Source: JBFFSQ01 sp041572275
Lineage (GTDB): Bacteria > Pseudomonadota > Gammaproteobacteria > SZUA-229
Length of the DNA stretch: 33,278 nt
Direction: 5' to 3'
Assembly (NCBI GenBank): GCA_041572275.1
Contig: JBFFSQ010000008.1
Span: 1 to 33,278 of the forward strand
Part shown: positions 8,393-14,782 of the stretch, one piece after another
Position numbering within the stretch: the stretch's first letter is position 1
Layout of the letters: each line of letters opens with the position of its first letter
Position numbers and translations under genes: made by a program
The notes under the pieces: model-generated
What the model was told of the DNA's origin: nothing
Databases searched by the model: none
What the model saw: the letters and a program-made list of their open reading frames with translations, nothing else

Positions 8393-9223
8393 TTAACTTC
8401 CTTTCTCAACAATTATTGTCACTTGCTCATCAAAGATCTTTGCAGGAACATCAACACTGACTGTGTCTGACTCAATAATTACTCGAGACACCATAATATC
8501 TACAATGCGACCTTCAATATCGCCAACTCTCACCAGGTCACCAACCTGATAAATCTGGCGCAACTGATTAGCAGCAATGATATTGCTGACATGAGTGCCT
8601 GCACCCAGACCAAATGCTAAGGCAACTCCGCCCAGTAATGCAGCCAGGGCAACTCCCGCAATTACAGACAGAAACATTATATTGATACCGATTTGATCGA
8701 TACCCAGAACAACGGCTGTGAGTAAAATAGCGATTTGTACCGTACGTGCTAATAAGTCTCCATGAGATAATCCGGCAGTAACTGTTGCAGAAGCAACCAG
8801 GTCACGGGCCAGGGAGCTAACCACAAATCCGGCCAACACAATGAGTAAGCCGGCCACGGCCAAAGGTAGATAGGTCACAATTTGTTTTAACCAGGTTCCA
8901 AAAATATCTAGCCCAAGGATCTCTGTTGCCATAGCGACAAAAATTAGCATCAATACCCAGAAAACTAGCTCGCCGACTACGCGTATGGGTGGATGGCGGG
9001 GTTGCAACTGCTCGAGACCTCGTTTCGAGATCAGCTGTTGCCAAAGCAGGTCCAGACGTCCGATTGTGCGCACGACCAGCAGACGCAGTAACCGCGCCAC
9101 TAGCCAGCCAACTATCAGTACCAGCACTGCAGCGACGACCTTTGGCAGATACATGAGTGCCTGTGTTAGTAGACTCTGTAATCCCGCAGTTAAGCCTTCG
9201 AATATAGAAACTGATTCATTCAT
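8393..9223 (-). CDS. Short MscS-like channel with conserved TM_helix repeats
   Basis: A 276-residue membrane protein with hydrophobic segments near 28-50, 85-103, 118-138, 163-178 and 183-208. 'YLPKVVAAVLVLIVGWLVARLL' (about 25-46) is the repeated TM_helix signature of CmpX/MscS-like proteins. The pore-type helix is rich in Ala and Gly (about 189-212), and a short beta domain follows ('YQVGDLVRVGDIEGRI'). The large C-terminal alpha/beta vestibule of canonical MscS is missing. It is the first gene of the four-gene operon; AGGTGG about ten bases before the ATG supports the start. A role in osmotic or voltage-independent ion leak is plausible but untested for this group. Confidence 0.85.
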   Translation of the reverse strand: MNESVSIFEGLTAGLQSLLTQALMYLPKVVAAVLVLIVGWLVARLLRLLVVRTIGRLDLLWQQLISKRGLEQLQPRHPPIRVVGELVFWVLMLIFVAMATEILGLDIFGTWLKQIVTYLPLAVAGLLIVLAGFVVSSLARDLVASATVTAGLSHGDLLARTVQIAILLTAVVLGIDQIGINIMFLSVIAGVALAALLGGVALAFGLGAGTHVSNIIAANQLRQIYQVGDLVRVGDIEGRIVDIMVSRVIIESDTVSVDVPAKIFDEQVTIIVEKGS

Positions 9224-9646
9224 ATATTTATGCCACCTGTAAAATAAGGCTTTCAGATCTGCGTATCACTTTATAACTGTACTTTAGTTAAAAAGGCAGA
9301 ATATTTTTGCTACTCATATTTACCTAAATTAACGGCATGCTAGTTACACTAGTCGACCAATCGGCCACTTCTATCGAACACTGACGTATAACGTGTGATC
9401 TTGACATTCTTAATGTAACGCGTCATCAACAAATAATCCATCTCGCGAACTGTAATTATCTACTAAGTAAGTATCATTTGGCCTACCAGAAAATTTTCGT
9501 TACCACTGAATGAAGCCTTTAAAAAATGATGCTTTATCCGTTTATCATTTTTATGACTGATGAAATAAGTAAAAATCTATATGTAATTGTCTTATGATTC
9601 GTAAAGTCTTGTATTCTGTTGGTCAGGGCTAAACTTTTTAGGAACA
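9224..9646. promoter_or_regulatory. 423-base divergent intergenic region
   Basis: This gap separates the minus-strand ion operon from the plus-strand CNNM-mgtE operon, so promoters for both should lie here. I see no gene and no convincing -35/-10 pair. It holds small inverted repeats: CTAGT-TAC-ACTAG (about 9340-9352), ACGT-ATA-ACGT, and ACATT-CTT-AATGT (9404-9416). It also contains TAGTCGACCAA (9350-9360), which recurs at 12630-12640. Confidence 0.4.
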
Positions 9647-11008
9647 ATGATGGAAAATATTTCGCTCAACCTGGTGGCAATATTCGTTTTGCTTGCTGCC
9701 AATGGTTTTTTTGTTGCCGCCGAGTTTGCTCTGGTTAAGGCTCGAGGCTTTCGTATCGAAACCCTGGCCAGTGAAGGCCGTTCAGCTGCTGCACTCACCT
9801 TACGTATCCAGCACAAACTCGAAGCTTATCTGGCTGCATGTCAGTTGGGTATTACCATGGCGTCGTTGGGACTCGGCTGGGTGGGTGAGCCAGCCGTGGC
9901 AGCACTTCTAGAACCGCTATTTCATACTATGGGGATACCTGAGGCGATGCTACATACATCGGCATTTATTGTTGGCTTTTTGATTTTCTCTTCACTTCAT
10001 ATAGTCATCGGTGAACAGGTCCCTAAAACCCTGGCTATACGCAAAGCGGAGCCGGTTGCGCTTTGGGTGGCTTATCCACTACACATGGCATATCTAGTCG
10101 TGTTTCCACTCAACTGGTTACTTAACGCCTCGACCAGCAAGATTCTTTCACTGTTTAAAGTCGCAGAAGCAACACATGCTGATGTCTTCAGTCATGATGA
10201 ACTGAAAGGATTGGTGGCCACCTCCGGGGAGCATGGTGAACTGGGGGCTGATAAGGCAGAAATGCTGAGGAATCTGTTCGAGTTCGATCAGCGCCATGTC
10301 GGCCGCGTCATGATCCCTCGCACATCACTAATAATACTGGATATTAATGGTGATTCTGATGATAATCTCACCGCCATCCGTGATAGTGGTCATTCCCGTT
10401 TTCCTTTGGTTGATAGTGAAAACAATGAAGAAATTATCGGCATCATATTGGCCAAAGACCTGTATGCAGCCATGCTGCGAGAAGATAAGGAACCCTGGAC
10501 TAATCTGCGCCGTTTTTGTCGTGAGCCATTTATCGTGCCCGAGTCACAGAAAGTGGCTCGATTATTTAATGACATGCGCGCCAAACGTGCTCACATGGCA
10601 CTGGTGGCCGATGAATACGGCGATCTGGTTGGCATCATCACACTGGAGGACTTGCTGGAAGAGATTGTAGGTGATATTGAGGATGAAACTGATTCTTTCA
10701 CAACTTCTTACAGCATCACCCCTCTCGATGAAAATCATTGGGAAGCCGATGGACTGGTATCCTTGACGGATGCTGAACGTAGCATCGGACTTATCGTACC
10801 TGATGAACTGGATGCTAACACCCTCTCTGGCCTGTGTATGACAGCTTTAGGCGAAATGCCTAAGGCCGGCAATGAAGTGGTTAAGTACGGTTTCCGCTTC
10901 ATCATACTAAGTGTGGAAAATCACCGTGTCGGCAATCTGCATATTGAAAAGCTGAATATTTCAGATGAAGAAGATCAGAATAAAGAGACATCTTCAGATA
11001 ATTCTTAA
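9647..11008 (+). CDS. CNNM/CorC-family transporter (AAEFALV subtype)
   Basis: A 453-residue protein with the full CNNM/CorC layout: DUF21 transmembrane domain (about 1-195), CBS pair (about 215-340, 'VMIPRTSLIILD' and 'VADEYGDLVGIITLEDLLE') and a C-terminal CorC_HlyC domain (about 355-435). The first helix reads 'NGFFVAAEFALVKAR', the variant in which AAE replaces SGSE. It is often annotated as hemolysin but belongs to a Mg2+/Co2+ (and possibly polyamine) efflux family. Two ATGs are adjacent; AGGA is three bases from the first and six from the second (9650), so the second may be used. The mgtE gene follows after 28 bases, probably in the same transcript. Confidence 0.92.
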   Translation: MMENISLNLVAIFVLLAANGFFVAAEFALVKARGFRIETLASEGRSAAALTLRIQHKLEAYLAACQLGITMASLGLGWVGEPAVAALLEPLFHTMGIPEAMLHTSAFIVGFLIFSSLHIVIGEQVPKTLAIRKAEPVALWVAYPLHMAYLVVFPLNWLLNASTSKILSLFKVAEATHADVFSHDELKGLVATSGEHGELGADKAEMLRNLFEFDQRHVGRVMIPRTSLIILDINGDSDDNLTAIRDSGHSRFPLVDSENNEEIIGIILAKDLYAAMLREDKEPWTNLRRFCREPFIVPESQKVARLFNDMRAKRAHMALVADEYGDLVGIITLEDLLEEIVGDIEDETDSFTTSYSITPLDENHWEADGLVSLTDAERSIGLIVPDELDANTLSGLCMTALGEMPKAGNEVVKYGFRFIILSVENHRVGNLHIEKLNISDEEDQNKETSSDNS

Positions 11009-11036
11009 CCAATGCTAACAGGAAGCTAATAAACTA

Positions 11037-12404
11037 ATGACTCATGTTTCTGATCCCATCGAAGAATCCACCGAATTCAATCTAGTCGATTACATCATCG
11101 GACAGTTAAAAGCTGAAGATAATATCGCTGTCAGCGCCCATCTAGAAAAATTACATGTCGCTGAAATCGCCGGCCTGCTGGAATCACTGCCGCCTGAGCT
11201 ACGCCAGCGCCTGTGGCAGTTGCTGCCACAGGAACTTGAGGGTGAGACACTAACCTACCTTGGCGAAGAAGTGCGAGGCAGTATCCTTGGTGAAATGGCA
11301 CATACTGATGTGGTTGCCGCTACAGAGACCATGGACGTGGAAGATCTCGCCGATGTCATGGATGAACTGCCTGAGCACATCAATGAGGCAATACTCGAAT
11401 CGTTAGATGACGATCGTCGCCAACGACTGGAAACCACTCTGTCGTTTGCCGAAGGCACAGCTGGGCGGCTGATGAGTACCGATGTTATCAGTGTGCGCAA
11501 GGATGTCACGCTCGCTGTGGTACTGCGTTATCTGCGTCGCCTGAAACCATTGCCAGCGCATACCGATGCACTGATGGTGACGGATGATCAAGGCATCTAT
11601 CTGGGCAAATTGACACTGGCCGACGCTGTTTCTGAACACCCCAATACCCAGGTAGCTGACATCATGCAAGAAGCTGCCGACCGTGTACAGGTTGATGCTT
11701 ATGATCATGATGTCGCCCACCTGTTCGAGCGAAGAGATCTGGACTCTGTAGCCGTCGTCGATGAGCAAAACAAACTGCTGGGACGTATTACAGTGGATAA
11801 CGTTGTGGACATCATTCTGGCCGAAGCCGACAAGGCCTTACTGGCTAGTGCCGGTCTGAATGAAGATGAAGATCTGTTCGCCCCAGTATTACCTAGTGCG
11901 AAACGTCGTGCACTCTGGCTGGGGATAAATCTGATCACGGTATTCATGGCTGCCTGGGTCATTGGTCGTTTTGAAGCCGTGCTCGATAAAATCGTCGCCC
12001 TGGCTGTGTTGATGCCAGTGGTCGCAAGCATGGGCGGCATTGCTGGCAGCCAGACACTGACCCTGACCATTCGAGGTCTTGCGTTAGGACAGGTGAGCAG
12101 TGCCAATCTACGCTGGTTGGGCAATAAAGAACTTGCTGTTGGAGTACTCAATGGATTTGCCTGGGCCATTGTGGTATCGATTGTAACCTTTGCCTGGTTT
12201 CAGGATTCAGGTATCGCTCTGATAATAGCTGCAGCGATGATGCTGAACCTGGTGGCAGCAGCATTTTCAGGCGTATTGATACCCGTAATACTGTTACGTA
12301 TGGGCATAGATCCCGCCCTTTCCGGTGCCGTTGTCTTAACAACAGTCACCGATGTGGTAGGTTTCCTAAGCTTTCTTGGGCTAGCTACATTGTTTCTGCT
12401 GTGA
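11037..12404 (+). CDS. mgtE: MgtE magnesium channel/transporter (copy 2)
   Basis: A 455-residue MgtE with a strongly acidic N domain (for example 'ETMDVEDLADVMDELPE', 'ESLDDDRRQRLE'), a CBS pair starting at 'EGTAGRLMSTDV', and a channel domain (about 290-455) containing 'PVVASMGGIAGSQ' and the final-helix 'LTTVTDVVGFL' (Asp439 at the Mg2+ selectivity position). The acidic sensor region is what the family uses to bind Mg2+ and close the pore, so this copy looks like a conventional Mg2+-gated channel. It lies 28 bases behind a CNNM/CorC gene, pairing a likely Mg2+ importer with a likely exporter. AGGAAG lies about 11 bases before the ATG. Confidence 0.94.
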   Translation: MTHVSDPIEESTEFNLVDYIIGQLKAEDNIAVSAHLEKLHVAEIAGLLESLPPELRQRLWQLLPQELEGETLTYLGEEVRGSILGEMAHTDVVAATETMDVEDLADVMDELPEHINEAILESLDDDRRQRLETTLSFAEGTAGRLMSTDVISVRKDVTLAVVLRYLRRLKPLPAHTDALMVTDDQGIYLGKLTLADAVSEHPNTQVADIMQEAADRVQVDAYDHDVAHLFERRDLDSVAVVDEQNKLLGRITVDNVVDIILAEADKALLASAGLNEDEDLFAPVLPSAKRRALWLGINLITVFMAAWVIGRFEAVLDKIVALAVLMPVVASMGGIAGSQTLTLTIRGLALGQVSSANLRWLGNKELAVGVLNGFAWAIVVSIVTFAWFQDSGIALIIAAAMMLNLVAAAFSGVLIPVILLRMGIDPALSGAVVLTTVTDVVGFLSFLGLATLFLL

Positions 12405-12566
12405 CCAGGCTGATGGCATCACGGTCAGTAATATTCCCGGAGTTCGTCCAGGTCGATTTTATATTTAAACAGACACAGTGCCTCTTCATTTCTATCAGTG
12501 CCATCAAGGTTCTGCACTCTCGGGCAATTGAATAACTGAAAAAAACTAATCACTGACTTGACTGTA

Positions 12567-12595
12567 TTGACGTGCCACTCTGATCGGCGTAAAAA
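12567..12595 (+). promoter_or_regulatory. Candidate sigma-70 promoter before the OmpA lipoprotein gene
   Basis: TTGACG (12567-12572) and TAAAAA (12590-12595) are 17 bases apart. Transcription would start near 12602, directly at the base of the palindrome at 12604. The -35 is good, the -10 mediocre. Confidence 0.35.
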
Positions 12596-12603
12596 ATGTA
12601 GTT

Positions 12604-12633
12604 ACTACAAAACAGGGTTACCCTGTTTGTAGT
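12604..12633. repeat. 30-base inverted repeat in mgtE-OmpA intergenic gap
   Basis: The left arm ACTACAAAACAGGGT and right arm ACCCTGTTTGTAGT pair almost perfectly, with one extra A in the left arm and one T between. It sits in the roughly 360-base gap between mgtE and the lipoprotein gene. Six T residues occur at 12643-12648, but ten bases past the stem, so it is not a textbook terminator. It could be an operator, a 5' mRNA hairpin or a small-RNA end. The rest of the gap shows no gene. Confidence 0.7.
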
Positions 12634-12763
12634 CGACCAAAATTTTTTCAGCTTGATATGTAGAATTTTAGCTGAGAATACAGTCTGTGATAAACCATGA
12701 CCTAGATCGAGTAACAATATTTTTCCTGGAAGCTTTGACTATCCTTTAATGAGGGAAATAACA

Positions 12764-14248
12764 ATGAAAATGACAATAGGCCTACTCAGCCTGAACCTGA
12801 TAATGATGGTAACAACTATGGTTGGTTGTGCATCACAACCTCAACTAACCCATGATCAGGCTCTGAGCCAGAACCCGCAAGTGGCGAATCTAAATACCGC
12901 TCTTCTGCAAGCCAGGGATAATGGTGCGGAGCTGCTGGCACCAGAAAGCTATACAGAGGCAAGACGTTTGCTGGATAGGGCTATGTCAGCAGCGCAGAGC
13001 AACAATAACCCAGACGCTCAAACTGCAGCGAATCAGGGTTTGAAACTCATACCCAGACTTAACCGTGATACCGAAAACAGCCGTCAAGTCCTGTCTGAAG
13101 TATTACAGGTCCGTGATCGAGCCTATGCTGCCGGTGTTAGTTCCCTGAAGAGCGTCACAATAGCAGAGCTGGATAATGACCTTAAAAATACTGCCGCCTT
13201 AATCGAAGCAGGCAATATCGAGAAGGCAAAGCAACGCCGGCCGAAACTGATCGCCGATTATTCACAGCTTGAACTGGAAGCCCTGAAACAGGGCACTGCT
13301 GATCTGGCGCGGACAGTAATAGCAAGCGCCAAACAGCAAGGTGCTGATAAACACGCCCCGAAAACCTTGGCGCAAGCTGAAGAGGAACTGGCGCTAGCCG
13401 TGTCAATACTGGATGCTGATCGCACCCAAACTGACAAGGCCGATATTCATGCTAAAAAAGCCAGTTGGCTGGCAGAAAAAAGTGCAGCCATCACTGAAAC
13501 AATCAAGGACTTTGATCGACGCGATTACACCCTGGAGGATATTGTGTTGTCTCATCAGCAACAACTCGAGACAATCAATGAGCCACTAGGTGGGCAACTG
13601 CCATTTAACGAACCAAATGATAGTGTAGTGCTTGGTTTGAGAAACTCAGTGGCCAGTGTAGTGAATGAGCGAAATTTGACTCGTGAGCAGCTGCAAAAAT
13701 CAAAACAACAAGCACAGGGTCAGCTCAAGGCAACAGAAGAACAGCTCAAGGCGACTGAAGAGAAGTATCAGAAAAAATTGGCGATGACCGAAAAAGAGCG
13801 TCAATCTCAACAGCAGAAAGAACGTGAAGACAAACTAAAATTTGAACGGGTTCAGGCCATGTTCAATGAAGATGAAGCCAATGTCTATCGTCAGCGAGAA
13901 AATGTGCTGATCTCTGCTCATGGCTTCCAGTTTCCAATTGGCCAGAGTGAAATTCAGACTGGTAATTTCCCGCTGATGAATAAGATTATTCTGGCCATCC
14001 AAATGTTTCCTGGAGCACGTATTGAAGTTAGTGGACACACTGATGCTACAGGTAACGACACCACTAACCAGCTACTCTCAGATGCACGTGCCGGCAAGGT
14101 TGCAAAATTTCTGATCGAGGTTGGAGGTATAAAACCTGCTAATATCACATCTCGAGGTTTTGGTGAGAGTCGTCCAGTGGCTACGAATGAGACACCGAAA
14201 GGTCGTGCCGAAAATCGTCGGGTCGAAATTAAAATAGTTAATCAATAA
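12764..14248 (+). CDS. OmpA-family lipoprotein with DUF4398 domain
   Basis: About 494 residues. A lipoprotein signal ends in 'TMVGC', so the mature protein starts at a lipidated Cys. A DUF4398-type helical region follows ('APESYTEARRLLDRAM'), then a long helical, Gln/Lys/Glu-rich coiled-coil stretch (about 300-370) and a C-terminal OmpA/MotB peptidoglycan-binding domain with 'EVSGHTDATGNDTTNQ' and 'GRAENRRVEI'. It probably links the outer membrane to peptidoglycan. The ATG at 12764 is preferred over one at 12749 because AGGGA lies seven bases before it. A 21-base direct repeat (13721-13741 and 13742-13762) encodes QLKATEE twice in the coiled coil. A strong terminator follows, so the gene is probably monocistronic. 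Confidence 0.9.
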   Translation: MKMTIGLLSLNLIMMVTTMVGCASQPQLTHDQALSQNPQVANLNTALLQARDNGAELLAPESYTEARRLLDRAMSAAQSNNNPDAQTAANQGLKLIPRLNRDTENSRQVLSEVLQVRDRAYAAGVSSLKSVTIAELDNDLKNTAALIEAGNIEKAKQRRPKLIADYSQLELEALKQGTADLARTVIASAKQQGADKHAPKTLAQAEEELALAVSILDADRTQTDKADIHAKKASWLAEKSAAITETIKDFDRRDYTLEDIVLSHQQQLETINEPLGGQLPFNEPNDSVVLGLRNSVASVVNERNLTREQLQKSKQQAQGQLKATEEQLKATEEKYQKKLAMTEKERQSQQQKEREDKLKFERVQAMFNEDEANVYRQRENVLISAHGFQFPIGQSEIQTGNFPLMNKIILAIQMFPGARIEVSGHTDATGNDTTNQLLSDARAGKVAKFLIEVGGIKPANITSRGFGESRPVATNETPKGRAENRRVEIKIVNQ

Positions 14249-14264
14249 TACTGTTGTCAACCTG

Positions 14265-14293
14265 AACCCTCTCTAACCCAGGGAGGGTTTTTT
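14265..14293 (+). terminator. Intrinsic terminator of the OmpA lipoprotein gene
   Basis: A nine-pair stem AACCCTCTC/GGGAGGGTT (one G-T pair) encloses a seven-base loop and runs into six T residues at 14288-14293. It begins 16 bases past the stop codon. This is the clearest intrinsic terminator in the window. Confidence 0.9.
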
Positions 14294-14782
14294 ATTTATT
14301 CCTAATATGCTGGTAGTCGGTAAACCCAGTAAAATAGTTCATTATAAACATTGTTGTTTATTTTGACACAGTAAGCTTTATTCCTCCCATCGTATCGTAG
14401 ATCGCAGCCAACAAGTAAGGTCATGACGTGTAGGTAGATGATGTTTGGAGTATCTACTCCAAGTGGTTAGAAAGGTTAATCATTTTTACGAAGAGCTCTC
14501 ACCTGAGGAGATAATAACTTCGTATTCAGCAGAGCTTATTTTCTAATAATCCAGATAGTGTGATGGCGCATCGTTGATAGCTACAAACGAATATAAAATG
14601 ATATACAACACTATGTATTTTCTGTTATGTATATAATGAATAGTATTTATATATGATTCTATTTACTTTTGTTTTTAGCAGCTAACTTAATTTACAGGTA
14701 TAAGGTGTCCAGGTATACCTGGCCCACTGACACATGATCGGACAGCCCATAGTATGCATGTGGTATTGCTAGGAGCATTAAA
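14294..14782 (+). promoter_or_regulatory. Long AT-rich leader region before the P-type ATPase gene
   Basis: About 490 bases without a supportable gene. It contains a perfect 8+8 inverted repeat TTGGAGTA-TC-TACTCCAA (14445-14462), which competes with a GTAGAT/ATCTAC pairing; an AT-rich tract with a consensus TATAAT (14632-14637) but no good -35; and a perfect 14-base palindrome CCAGGTATACCTGG (14709-14722). The palindrome lies inside a possible larger stem, TGTCC (14706-14710) with GGACA (14740-14744). The region probably carries the ATPase promoter and control sites. I could not match it to a known Mg2+ riboswitch. Confidence 0.45.

Noticed and set aside
11705..12169. 154-codon open frame opposite the second mgtE
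   Set aside because: Antisense shadow of a clear MgtE gene; no ribosome site and a Ser/Arg-rich composition.
12402..12427. TGACC/GGTCA hairpin just after the second mgtE as a terminator
   Set aside because: The stem is five pairs with an internal odd palindrome, and no T run follows, so termination is not supported.
14294..14782. M-box type Mg2+ riboswitch before the cation ATPase
   Set aside because: I looked for the conserved M-box blocks here and before both mgtE genes and could not recognise them; only generic palindromes are visible. A covariance-model search would be decisive.
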